NCBI GenBank assembly: GCA_005406025.1 | Contig: BGZK01002017.1 | Location: 1-64,000 of the forward strand | Length of the DNA: 64,000 nt | Direction of reading: 5' to 3' | Source: Eumeta japonica | Lineage: Eukaryota; Arthropoda; Insecta; Lepidoptera; Psychidae | Shown: positions 1-13,200 of the stretch, piece after piece | How the letters are laid out: the number at the start of each line of letters is the position of its first letter | How positions within the stretch are numbered: the stretch's first letter is position 1 | Position numbers and translations under genes: made by a program | Notes under the pieces: generated by a model | The model's database searches: none | Seen by the model: only the letters and a program-made list of their open reading frames with translations | What the model was told of the DNA's origin: nothing

Positions 1-760
1 CAATAGTTTCAATTTATTACCATTCATCATTGGAAATTACTTCTAAATTTACAAGTACCTATATATATTTTTGTGGCCGCCTCTTAAAACCTTCAATTTT
101 GTACCCCACGCAACAGGTTTGTAAGAAAATATTTCTATCAAGACGCCTAAATCGTCAAAAATCGGCCATTTTGATTTTTCGTAATTCTAATATACCCACT
201 CACATTCGCGCCGTCAACGACTAACAACATAATCATTTTCGCGTTTATAATGAAATATGCGTATTACTTTGCTGAATTTATTTTTAGTTGCACTAAAAAA
301 GTTGGCAAGACTGCATTGTAACGGGTGCACCGAGCGAATCTGTGGTCACAGCGAGAGCGACGTGCCCCGCGCACCCCGCAACTGACCGACGCTGCCGGAG
401 CGCGTCCTTACATTCTTTATATTGTCGCAGGCGCCCATGCTCTATAGTTACAGTACACGCACGAAACTGTGCCGCTGTGAAGTTAGTCACGGAAGCGTCA
501 CAATGTTTTGAGTAACGTTATCATTAATTAAGTATATTTCATATAGAAATTTTCAATTTAAATAAAAGTAATTGAATTGCGAAAAGGATTCTATCGGAGT
601 CCCGTTGATTATCCGAGTTGAGTAACAAAGGATATGATCTATAAAGGATATAGCAGTGTGTTATTAAGCGACCCCCTGTTATTGTATCAAAAACACAAAA
701 CAATATTGTACGACTCGGGTGCTACATAAGTCTTTTTGTATTTATTTACTTTTCTTTGGA
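1..760. other. Unassigned flank with a GC-rich patch
   Basis: No gene is recognised here. Most of the stretch is AT-rich, but about 300-480 is clearly richer in G+C and CpG than its surroundings. The open frame across that patch on the minus strand (about 65 codons) has no recognisable domain. It could be a repeat, a distant 5' exon or a promoter-like island. Confidence 0.3.
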
Positions 761-761
761 T

Positions 762-990
762 GGAAGGTCGGCAAGGGTCGCCCTAGAAAATTCTATGTAG
801 ACTACATTTGTGGCATATTAAAAAAGGGCAAATTTTAAGCAACCGACGAGCTTGCATGAAAAGGTTGATGGATGTCGGTGAGGCAAGAGATATACGCAAA
901 GATCGTACCACGTGAAAATCTATACTCTCTGTCTACCCTTCTGGGAAATAGGCGTGAGTTTATATTATTATTACTTTTGTTTTTAGGTGA
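762..990 (+). mobile_element. 3' fragment of an RTE-like non-LTR retrotransposon
   Basis: The sequence encodes decayed pieces of the conserved reverse-transcriptase tail ([17 protein letters not shown], then an MDV-EAR-IRKDR stretch) and ends in the same 3' region (CTACCCTTCTGGGAAATAGG) as the copies near 7.2-7.5 kb, 24.9 kb and 29.0 kb. It is strongly 5'-truncated, as is usual for target-primed insertion, and an A-rich run follows at about 1039-1050. Only fragments survive, so it is inactive. The clade name rests on remembered family resemblance. Confidence 0.6.
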
Positions 991-1027
991 TCGTAATAAG
1001 AAAAGAAAGGCCTATTCGACGCTTGTC

Positions 1028-1038
1028 TTTATTTTATT
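1028..1038 (-). promoter_or_regulatory. Candidate poly(A) signals of the protease gene
   Basis: Two overlapping AATAAA motifs lie on the minus strand about 53-63 nucleotides past the protease stop codon at 1091. Position and sequence suit a cleavage/polyadenylation signal. They overlap the end of a plus-strand retrotransposon fragment, so the terminator may be borrowed from it. Confidence 0.4.
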
Positions 1039-1090
1039 TAAAAAAAAAAACAGACTACAATGGTGACGACCTAGACGGTCTAACACAGTC

Positions 1091-1261
1091 TCAATCCGGC
1101 CACACCGTGGTCTCTATCCAGGGCACGTAGTTGGCTACCCTGGTGTAAATCCCGGGCACGCCCACGATTCCGCACGGGAGGCCGTACGAGATGATCCCGA
1201 CGATGGTGTACATGCAGTGGACGTGCTCGTTGGCGATCTGCAGCGGACCGCCGCTGTCGCC
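1091..1261 (-). CDS. Protease exon 13: catalytic serine and stop
   Basis: The terminal exon begins directly with GDSGGPL (Ser464) and ends VWPD-TGA. Gly488 and Gly498 keep the S1 pocket open, as in trypsins, and [14 protein letters not shown] is the standard C-terminal helix. The acceptor is AATTTCAG. Confidence 0.92.
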   Translation of the reverse strand, partial: GDSGGPLQIANEHVHCMYTIVGIISYGLPCGIVGVPGIYTRVANYVPWIETTVWPD

Positions 1262-4200
1262 CTGAAATTTAAAGACCATGGAAGTTTCAGGGTTTCTAAT
1301 CGGTGCATTTTTCTAGAGCTGAGAGTCTTCTCTGAGTGCTAATATTACTATTAAAATTTTGATGAATTACTAAATAGCTGAGACCGCAAATTGACGATTG
1401 ATAATTGGTAAGGTTCTTACACGCGCAAAGTTTCTTTGTGGTGTGATAAATATTTGTGAATCAATTTGTGTAAAATTGACAAAGCGATTACATCCTCCTG
1501 TAAAGCACGATCGCGATACTCCAATCAGTAAAAGACATCAAGGTCCTCGCGTTTGATTTCAGGGTTTGTCCTGAGCGCCGTGCACTCCGCGACTGCGCGA
1601 CTGTTGACATCTACTCAATCATGATTTTTGTGTAAATTTGATCATTTTTACTTATTCCTGCGCCTATGGTTAATCTTTGAGCTGGTTTTATTATAAAGCT
1701 ATAGATCTTATTACGATATTTTATAAGCTCGAATTTTCGGAATGAACAAATCGGAACATAATGATTCACTGCAAGGCAAGCCACAAATCGAAACGTATGA
1801 TAGAAGACCGTAAGCGGTGTTCTCCAGTACCTGACAGGTGTCCCTCGCCTTGGTCTTGTGTCCGTAACACATCTGCGAGCTCTCCTGGAATCCTTTATCG
1901 GTGTGTCGCGTCGGAGGGTACCTCTTAGAACAGTCTTCGGTGGAGAATTTGTTTAAGGAAACCTGCAAAATAATTTCTTTTTCGATCATTTTATTTATAA
2001 CTTTCTTTATTGCCCGTAACGACATGTATTAAAAGTTTGGAACGGATTTTTTAAGAGTCTCCGTTGTAAGGTTACATATATCTGCCAACCTCTAGCACTC
2101 CAATTATGTATTTGTAATTGTCTAATGTATATTTTAACGACAATATTCATTATTGCGTTAGTAGAGATCTTACAAATCTTATAAATCTAGAATTTCTGAC
2201 ACGCTTGAGGCTTGTAGCCGTTCGCTCCCGTGTAATATTACACTGAAAAAAAAAAACATTTGTTAAAATGACAAAATAAGCGATTTCTTACGGTTAAAAT
2301 GGGACCTACATGAGTACGATGTTACTTTTTTAAAATAAATATTGCTGAAATAACTAAATTTATTAATGTAAATTTAATTCATGTTATAGTGAATTGAACT
2401 AATTCATATTCTATTAATTTAATGTAAAACTTTAATCAAACTTACAATAATTATTTGTAAAATCTGTAAAAGGTTTCTTTTTACTTAACTAGTACAGTAA
2501 TATTTACTAGGAATCTCTGTATTTTCAACTATATTATTTTATTATTAATCACTAGATGTGTTTGGTGTATGTTGGAAAATGATTTTAGTACTTTAACAAA
2601 ACTAATTTTGTACTTGTAACAAAACTGTGTCCATGTAGTTTACAAAATTTCTTTTGTTAAGACACTAAAATCACTTTAATATACCAATACCGCTATGCGG
2701 GAACTTTCACATGTTAAACACATAAGAACAAATACTACACTTTCACCTCAGCCAAAAGGCCGAGAAACGATAGCGTAAAGAGACTCTTGAAATGGTCAAG
2801 TCTGATCGTCGGTACAACTATGGATCGATGTTAAACTTTTTTTGTTAGCGCCATCTACCGAACTTTATTAGAAATAATACGTTAAACAACAAAACATTCC
2901 GAATAACAAAATAGTCTTGTATAGAAATAGTACAATATTAACATGAAAACATTTTGTTGGTATTATCAAAAAAAAGAATGTTTGTATTTTTCGAAATATT
3001 GTTGTTAACATGAGCTTTGCATAATGATATTTTTAGCTAAGAATAATATTTGAATTTGTATAAAACAAACTAAAGCAATTTTCATCAAAATTAATTATCA
3101 CTATGAGACATTTTTTTGTTAATATAAGACGTACCTGATGTTCTTTTTACAAAAAAATATTTATTGCTAAATATAGCAACAAGTATTAATAAATATTTAC
3201 AACCCTTACATTTCTTAAAATACTTTCGAGAACGTAATTTTCAAATTAGAATGGTTTAACTGATCTATTATTGCATTAAAAATAATATGAAAGTATTTTT
3301 GAACACCACAATTACGTTTTTCACTATCTTTTCACGTTAAACTTAGAATGCTTTTGTATCTTGTAATATAATATTATGCATGCATATTTTACATAACGTC
3401 TTAATTTAAAGCAAATATGTTTTTATTTTTTGAACGTAATTTATAATCACTTGTATGAAAAAATATATTGGGAAAATCAACATAATAAAAGCTTAATTTT
3501 TGACATGCCTTTTAGTCAATTTTACGTTTCGTATTAGCTATTTTTAGTAAATACTGTTTGTTATGTTTATCATGAAACCTATTTCGAGTATTTTACAAAA
3601 CATAAATCTTAAATTAAATAAAGTTAGTCGTGGGTACTACTAAAAATATTTTGTTGTTATTACAAAGAAATGTACTGGTAAATTTTACCGCAATCATTGT
3701 TAAATCTTACTTTGAAATAGGTCTTTTTTATAAACTATTAATTTGAATTGACTATACTCGAATAAAACCATAATTATATATTTACTATAACATACGGATG
3801 TGTAATTTGAAATCAAATTCTTTTGTGATATTAACAATAAATCGTCAACAAAGGCGGTTTTATTGATACAACATGCATTTCAGTGTGGTTATTAAATCAT
3901 TGAACATGAAAATTGTGTATTTTTTTCAGAAGCGCAACAAAAGGACATTGTGTTATGTCCTTTTTATGAATGGATTAAATGATTATAAACGAATTATCAA
4001 ATAGCGCCGCATATGTGATTATCTAAAAAGTTGTGTATTAAATTTAAAATTTCCTAAATAAAAGAATTTTCATAATTCTCCAAATTAAAAAATTGGTTGC
4101 CTGTAAAGTCGGTATACGGGCGAAAATTTTACGTGACAACGACTTTGAGTGGTAAAATCATTTTAATGTGAATATTCATTCGTATAGTAGGAAGAAGGAT

Positions 4201-7200
4201 GAAATAATAGTATCAATTTAAAACATTTATTTATACAAAGAATTATATTTAAAACATTAATTTATACAAAGAATCTCGCACTGAATTTCATATTAACAAA
4301 ATTTTACCTTTACACATCCATACGTATTTATATACAAATATACATACAATAACTTGCAATACATTTGCGTACAATGAAACAGCGTTTACTACAACAACTT
4401 GTTCCTATCTGAGTGGAAGGGACGCGTGCCTTTCACTTTTTATGTCTGTCTCTCGCTCTTAGGCGGGCTAACCATGCCCGAGTGGAAGGGACGCGTGCCT
4501 CTCACTCGCTCTCATTGTGAGCGCATAACGTGAGCGGAGCGTAACGCAGTTTCTTGAAGTGTCACCCGGCAAACCAATTTATAAGACGTTGTCACGTCAA
4601 AAAATCATATCAATATATTTATATTGTATATAAAGTATTTACTTTCGGTCTCAATGTAGGCTCACGTTGCGGAAATAGAAATCATCAAGGCGATAAATTA
4701 CACAATACGCTATTGACAACAATATTGGAATTATTTGTAGATGTAATATTCGAGAAAAACATTAACATGTATCTGAAAAGTGATCGCTTCTCAGAAAATG
4801 GTCCCATCAGGAAATTTACAAAATCTCCCGCTACAATATTTATCGATGAAAATTCGAAAGACGATTAACCCTTCAGACCATCCCCAATTTTTCTTAATAC
4901 TTTCAAGCTCAAGAATATTTAGAGCTATTAGAGTTCAAAAATTTGTATTCATTTAAAAAGAAATACACTATTTTATTAACAGTTCAACAACAGAACCTTT
5001 CAAATGAGTTGTTCGATTTTGATTCGCCTTACGGCATTCGACGCAGCATTCATTTGGGATTGCGAAAGGGTGTTCAGAGGAGTCATTAGTGCGTTGCCGG
5101 CCTTTTAAGGAGGTCGGTCTTAGTTTATTTTGAAGACCTTCTCTTTGTACCGTTGATGGAAGGTCATAACAGATCTTTATCGTAACCCAGTACAAAATTG
5201 TACATGAAGCTTTCTTCAAAGTTCTGCTCATAGTAGGTATATATGATGAAGCATTTACGAAGATGTTGACATCTCTCAAAGGAAAATTTAAGGAAATTAA
5301 TATCCTAACTTTAGCATCACCATACATATACGAAAACCTGGTATATGTCAAGAGACATATAGAATCGTTTCATAAAAGGAGCGACATCCATAACATTAAT
5401 ACTAGACATAAGAACGATCTTGTTGTTCATAAGACTCGTCTAAGTAAAGTTAATAAACCGTTTAAGGGGATGTGTGTGTGCTTTTATAATAAGATCCTAA
5501 CTGAAATTCAAAATTTGCCATTTACTGAGTTTAAACGTTTCGTTAAAAGAAAGTTATATGGCAAGGGCTATTATATCGTGCTGGAATATCTTAATGAAAA
5601 AAGCCCCTGGGATTGAGCTGCCCGCCTATCAGGTTATTTCATATTATTTTTAAATGTCGACTAAATCATTAATGACTAAATCCTTTGTATTGATGAGTAA
5701 AAAGAGCAACCCTTGAGTTTCTTGCCCGTTCTTCTCTCGGTGAATCAGCATTTGGAATGGGCGGTAATGTCGAAATGAATTTGTTAATGACGTATTTCAA
5801 GTGTGATTTCGTTACCTACGAAATAAAGATATTTTTGATTTTTTTTTGATTTTGGTAACACTTTAAAGTCATCGGGTCGAGCTGGCCGCATATCACAGGG
5901 TTGTTGACTAATCGAGACCCTCGATGTTGAATGTGGTTTAGAAGAAGAGTCGCTATTGAGGTCGCTCAGCCAAGGGCTGATGACGGTACCCCAGACATGG
6001 TAGGACCTGTGCTTTATAAAGTATAAGACGATGGTCAAGTGATCTACTTTCGTGATCTTTAGAGTACCCAAAGCTCTTTAGAAGCTAACTCCTTAGACGA
6101 TCGCGAAATCGAAAGCTTTTTAACATGTAAACACTAAGAATAGGATCCCAATACTCCGTGCGACACTAAGTAGAATGCTTCCAAAAAGAAGCAAAGGAAC
6201 AGAGGGAGATTTTTTAGTGGTAAATATGCAAAGTTTGTCTTTCTGAACTTGAATTTGACAAGACTAAGTTCGACCAATCCAAGACTTGGCCTAAGCATGT
6301 CACGTTTTCAGACACGATTCGGTTTCGGCGTTATCAAAACGATCCTGCGAAATGTGAATTCGACCAGAATGTTGTGCGTCCACAATACTTCGCATAGCAT
6401 ACAATCGTACCGACCTTAATTAAACCGGCGATAAATAAAATGAACAAATTACAATTCTCTATTACGTATTGCGACATGAATCAATAATTACCCAAGCAAT
6501 GACTATCGTCTGAGAGAGCGAAATCTAAGTTGAAGATCGTTCCAGAATCCACTCACTACGTCGACATTCGCACTTTTATATGTCATCTCAAATGAGCACT
6601 CTGTGAGACTAAAAAGCATGCATCAAGTTAAGGTACTCACCTTTTGCATACTATCAGAGGCCTCTTCGTGGAATCCAGCAGCACCAAATCCGATGGCCAC
6701 AGCGCTGGAGTCGTTGTAAGTGTCGCCGACGGGCAGACAGGCGGGCATCGCGAAGCGGTCTATGAGCATTCTATGGCACAGAAGGGTTAGGATAGATTGT
6801 CCATTAATCAACATCGAATACTTAACTTCCGTTTCTACATCCACCTTTTCGAGACACTCAACACATGCTACGCAGCGATCGCATCTCCTCTGCATCGATC
6901 CTACTTCCATTTTTCTTCTGCCATACCCAGCCTCCACTATCCTATATAAGCGTAGGGATTAGGACTCCGTTATGGATAGCCAAACGCACTTGTCGTCAAA
7001 CGCTTTTACTATTAATAATAGAGAGCAGGGCCCCATTCACTTTAATTCCCGCATTCCCTCTCCTTTCGACATCTCTGTCATATTTACCATCATTCGTAAA
7101 CAGACCATCCAAGTATACAAACTCTTTGACTTGTTCAACTTTCTCACCTTCTATAAGTAAATCGCATTCGGTCGTGCTTTCGCCTCTTTCAAACGTGATT

Positions 7201-10200
7201 TGAAGGAAGATGTAATAACTAGAGTAGAAAAAGATATGTTGCGGTGGTTTGGCCAATCGGAAAGGATGAATGAAAGTAGACTGAGAGAACATATCTATAG
7301 AGGAAATGAGTGTGGTGAAAAGGTCGGTAAAGGTCGCCCTAAAAAATCCTACGCAGACCATATTGGTGGCATATTAAAAAGGCAAAATTTTAAGGACCCG
7401 AAAGCGCCGCGCTCGCATGAAAAGATTGATGGATGTCAATAAGGCAAGAGACATACGCAAAGATCGTACCGTATGGTACTAAATCTAAGGTATCTGCCTA
7501 CCCTTCTGAGAAATAAGCGTGTGTTTATACTATTATATTTAACTTCTGTTGGAAACTAATGGGACTTCGACGGGTTAAGGTTACAGAGGCATGGAAAGTT
7601 TTGCTAATCGTTGATAGAATTTCGATGCGTCCGAGAGCCGTGCATTTGTTTCATGAAATGCAACGTCTATTAAAAATTACGTTACTTACCTAACATAATA
7701 GATATTTGTCTACTAATTGAATAATACTGAGTAGCTTTAATTTCTAAGCCATCGTTTTTGATTTTTCGTGTCAAAAGTGTCAGTTTAGATCGTTTTAAGT
7801 ATATACCTATAAAAGTGTGGTCGGTAGACTTTCTTTGGCATTTACTCACTCGGTATGCGACTCTAGTAACGCTATATCGTTATATTTCCTCGGTGAACGA
7901 TATTTCGGATGGAGTAGAATTCTGGCTATCCTGAATGTCCGCTTTGGTTCCAAGGGGTCGCTCCTCTTCACTGTCGCCGTACGGATGTACTTGACTTCAC
8001 CGCTGCAACGAACAAAGTGTCCAAAGTGTCTTCGCTAGCGAACAAACAGTACTGACGTATTTTAAGTGTTGTGACATGTGAAATAAAGATGTTTCTAAAA
8101 CTCGTATTTTAAGCGAAAAATAATGTATAATAGCGAATATTAAGTCTACATTATATTAGCTAATGTCTATTTGCTTAAGGTATCACATATCAATATTTTA
8201 AATATTATATCAAAACTATATTATTTTAGTATGATTTGAACGCCGCAACTTGACTGCATTATAGTCGGTCAACACACAACATGAAGGCTAGTACTCAGCT
8301 TTAATAATTCTTACTAATAATATGATTTACTTTAGTTGATGTAAAAAGTACAATATTACAAAGAGCTATCTTTATTGTTTACATTTTATTACATTTCAAG
8401 TCTCTCACAAAGTATAATTATAACAATAAATCTCATCGAAAAAATATTGATTTGGATGCTCCCTTAGGATGCAATTATGAGTTAGCTCGATTGGCTTTAT
8501 TAATTTACTTGATTTATTTTTTAATATTTCATTAAATTTCATAAGGAATATCGAAGCCTATTGAATATGAGCTCTTTCAGGTTTGTCAATTTTTTTGTTA
8601 TAAGAAATTTAAATTTAACAATTGTAACTTAACCAGAGCAACGAAGAGTTTTAGATAAGAGTGTCTGGATATCCTTAACTGTATGAGTAAACTTAGCCTA
8701 GTATTTAAGAATATTTCTTTTAGTTCTTTTTCATATTTTTCTTAAGATATTTCGAACATCGCTGCAAGTAAATTGTGCAGTAATTTTCACTTTTTTTTCC
8801 AATTAAATTTTCGTTCTGATTTAACCATATATTACTATTACATAAATTGAGCGTTTCATTAATATAAATAAATATAGTTTAAAAAAATTAAAAAACACGC
8901 TTTTAAAACACGCTCATCAAAGTAAAAAGTGAAAAATAATTCTTAGTATGAGCTGAAAAAAATAATGAACAATGACGAAAAATACTAGTATTATTGTGGA
9001 AAAAGCGTGGGGCGCTTTGTGCCACATTTTTCGTGTGTGGAGCAACCCACGCTTTTTCCACAATAATACTAGTATATTTCGTCATTACTCATTATTTTTT
9101 TCAGCTCATATTAAGAATTATTTTTCACTTTTTAGTTCGATTGATTGTTAAAAATTTGTAATTTTTAAAAATACAACAATAGTTGAATTAATAATAATGC
9201 TTACTAATGTTACTAAATTCTATTACAAAATAGTAAAAGAATTTAGTAACAGTAATAAGCCACTTGCTCTCACGCAGACGACACGTGACGAAATTATTCG
9301 ATCCTGGCGATCCTGATCAGGATAATGAGATAAACTTATTCAATTATTGTATTGTCATTGGTCCTTGATACGTATGAAAAGTCTCAAATTAATCAGACTT
9401 CTGGAAATTGGTGAAAATTATGCTCAAAGATTCCGTCACATACACATATACGTCCATATACATAGATACAACCTCAGCTTATAAAAGCGTGTTAAAAACT
9501 TAGCGGAGCACACTTTTGGATTTTCCAATTTTTTAAATAAAACTGTAGAATACTTAATGAAACTATGCCGAGACGTAACGAAATTTGTAAAATGTTAAAC
9601 ATAATTTTGAGTAAACAATGCTTTTTTCATTAATGTCTAAAGTTTATGTATAATGTTCGGATCAGACTTCCAGTGCTGGCCCGGTGTACAACAACGTTCA
9701 GCAATTTTCCGAGAAATAAGCACGTTTAATGATTATTTTGTAAGCATCAAAATAAACATAAAATGTATACAATATAATTATACCATTACACAAAAACGCA
9801 CAAGAATATCATCAGAACAGCTAACAGTAGAAGTAGCTAACGCTTTTGATTTTAACAAAAACATTAAGCAGTGATTTTTAAAAAAATCCGACCAATCGTA
9901 ATGAGTCTTTTTCCACTGATGATTCCAAAAAAATCCACCAGAGGCAGCACCGGTAGGAAGGACAAATATTTTGATGTCCCCATTCAAATTAACGTTAAAC
10001 GTACGATTTATTACAAAACAGAATATCTATTCCGAATAAAAACATCAAAAAATTGAACACGCGAATTACACATTGAGCGTTCGCTCATTACATACTAGTT
10101 TTCTGCTCGCGATTTCGCCCGCGTAGTCACAGAATGTGTTCTTTCATCTTTTATTCTGAACGATTATGCTTTCAACTCTGATCGGTGCTGTTCCCTATTT

Positions 10201-13200
10201 CAATCCCGGTCACGCTCAAGAATCTAATTCACGCCTTCGACGCCACCCATGATTATACGTCTTGCAATTTTTCGGGCTAGATTTTTAAACGAGGTTAACC
10301 TTCCCGATATCCGATTTCCTTCCTCAAACCCAAGCTTTATCTACCCGTGAAAATCGCATTAAGATCCGTTCATTAAACTATATTACCTTCGACTTTGAAG
10401 TGCTCTCTAGTCACCACAGTCAGGTAACCGTTCATGGTCATCAGATAGGGAGTCATTTTAGACTAAACTACTATCAATAGAACCAGCGGCAGAACAAGTG
10501 AGAAATGTAGCAGCAACTCTTTTCAAATTTAATCACATATCATCACCACTAAATATAAAACCCTCTCAGCAAGTAACCATCCTGTATTATGGTCATTGAT
10601 ATTTGTAATGTAAATAAATGGTAACTTTATAATAACAAAAGGTATTACTTAGAGGGCATCCATTAATTACGAGAGGCAATTTTGGTGATTTTTTGACATA
10701 TTCTGGGTAAGATTTGGCCTGAGCCCCCGTTCCCGTAATCTCACGTAAGATTTATCAAAATCATCAAATATTTAACCTCATTTTACTGTAAAAACATGTT
10801 AATTTTTATCCTGTTTTCTTTCAATTTTGCGCTGTTTCTTGTGAAAAATAAATTACGTGATATTTTCCGAGTCAACTCCACCGCCGTAAGATCAGGTGAG
10901 ATTTGGCTTGACCCGCCCGCCCTTCAAGCGCCTCACGTAATTAATGGATGCTCCCTTATCATAAGCCTGTAACACATGAATCGCTATTCAATGAATATTT
11001 CTAAGTAATTTTAATATTCTATTCTCATTTGTAAACTGAAATGGAAAAGTTAATATTTCAATTTCCTTAGTTCTTGGAGGTACTCAAGGTTCTAGTTTAT
11101 AAATCGACCTATCGGCCCCTTTATGCGGCAAAAATTTTTATATTCCATAGTGTATCCACGACACGCCCCAAGTCAAAATGCCATATGATGCCGCGCTTGT
11201 GACAGTCAAAACAGACCAATCTGTCAGGTTGTACATGCGAAAATTGCCGTATTTTCTGAACTGCGTATACGGAAGAGATAATTTTTTTTATAGCTTACTT
11301 CAGCCTGTCCCTGCTGCAATGGGCGGCTGTCAGCACAAACTTCTTGCTTATTATGGTGCCGCCGCAGAGCCAGGTCGCCGTCGCCGTGTCGTTGCCGTAG
11401 CCGAGCAGCACCTGGAAATGGAACTAGTTCTAGATGAACGATGCCATCGTGAATGTGTCCGTGCAATTGCACCGTGAACGATAACGATCGTGGTGCGATA
11501 TAAGAGATATCCACGTGCAACGCGATGGGAACATGAGGACTCGTGTCATGTCAAATGAATTTAATAGCTTTATTGGCTTGATTTCAATAGCAAGAATGCT
11601 TCTCATTCAAAGGTTGGCACTCCTATCACGGAATGCCAAGAACGATTATGGTGAAACATAAACTGATAGGAGCTAAAATAAAGAATTTAATTTACAGAGC
11701 TTGGTCAAAAAACTTAGAAAAGTAGTTTTGATAGTCTTCTCTTGATGTTAATCTAATACTACCTAAATAACTCTTAATAAATTGAAACAGATGAAAATTT
11801 GAGGGTGCAAGGTCAGGGCTATATGGTGCATGCGTTAGCACTTCCCAACCAAATTTTTTCAATATTTACTGAGTGGCTAAATGCGTGTGGTCTGGCGTTA
11901 TCTTGGTGAAAAACCACACCCTTTTTGTTTGATCAATTTTGGCCGTTTTTCTCTACTTTTTGCTTGAATCTCATCAGCCGTTGACAGTAGAGTTCCAAAT
12001 TGATGGTTTTGCTCCGCGATAAAAGCTCATAATGAATAATGCCCTTCGTATCCCATAATACACATAGCTTCAAATTATTGTGAGTTAATCCGGGTTTCAC
12101 TATAGTCTGTGGAACTTATAGGCTTACAGAGCAGCAAAAAACAACAACAAGAAAATATGCTAGTAGAGTAATTAATGAGATAACGGACGAATTTGGCGGG
12201 ATATTCCTTTAGAGTTTCCAAAAAAAACCGAAAATTACGTTGAAATATGGCAAGAAGCTTGGTCAAAATCAACTTTGGAATGATTTAATTTTCTACTAAA
12301 CGGGGATATTCATACACAACACAATAATTATATTAAAAGACACAACTTTGCATGTCTTTCTATGTTTGTGTGTCTGTCTTTGTGCGGGTATAGATGGACG
12401 ATCACTGGTCCGAATTACATGATTGTTCTTTTAGTATTCATTAGAGTTGATATGCATCCAATACAATACCTGATCAGGGTTTAGTGCATCTTAGTTGGGT
12501 AACTTAGGGTATTAACAGTAATAGCCCATGAGTTGAATGAAAAATTGCGGCATATTGTCTTGCTTAGTACTACATAACTTTTAAGCTATTAAAATTATAA
12601 CAAAAAACAACTCGTATATACAACATAATAAATAAAATAAAATAAACATTTAATCTTATAGTAAAGAAATAGCGAGGATGATAAGAATTAAGACGGGTAG
12701 AGTAAAGAAATAGAGAAGTATAGAGCGAGAAGTTGAGACGGAGTTAGAGAGTGGGAGAAGGAATAGAAGACGAGAAGGGATAGATATCGTTATCGATAAT
12801 AGGATTACGATCAGGATTGCCAACGGGATAAGGGTCAGGTTTAAGATGGAAGTTTTAATAAAAGGATTCGACCAAAATTTCTTATCCAATGGGCCGGGAA
12901 GGCGGGACAAAGCTAATATCCACTTCGACACTCGACGATCTCATCAGCGCCTACAGAATTCTACGTGATGGGCTGTTGGACATCAAGTAGCTCACCATGT
13001 GCGGGAATTGTCCCAATTTTGGTTTCCCTCCGGCGTGCAGCTCGTCCGGTTCGTGCCCGCAGTAGTTCATCCTCACCTTGCCGTCGCTGAGGGCCAAGCG
13101 TTTCTCACAGGGGTAAACGTACTTGTCTTGATATTCTATGCATTCTGAAAGAAGATGAATACGATGATTAAAATCTAGAAGGAAGGTGTGGTTTAATAGA

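Noticed and set aside
7817..8038. 73-codon plus-strand frame
   Set aside because: It is antisense to protease exon 10, which has the NDIALL motif and correct splice sites.
8903..9085. 60-codon frame on the minus strand
   Set aside because: It runs through the long hairpin and is a by-product of the inverted repeat.
11224..11520. 98-codon minus-strand frame over the catalytic-His exon
   Set aside because: It is in the wrong frame; the correct frame gives WLCGG and TAAHC between splice sites at 11411 and 11299.
12656..12931. Hydrophobic 91-codon minus-strand frame that looks like a membrane protein
   Set aside because: It is read across a purine-rich tract; Leu/Ile/Ser runs follow from composition, and no start context or homologous domain is seen.
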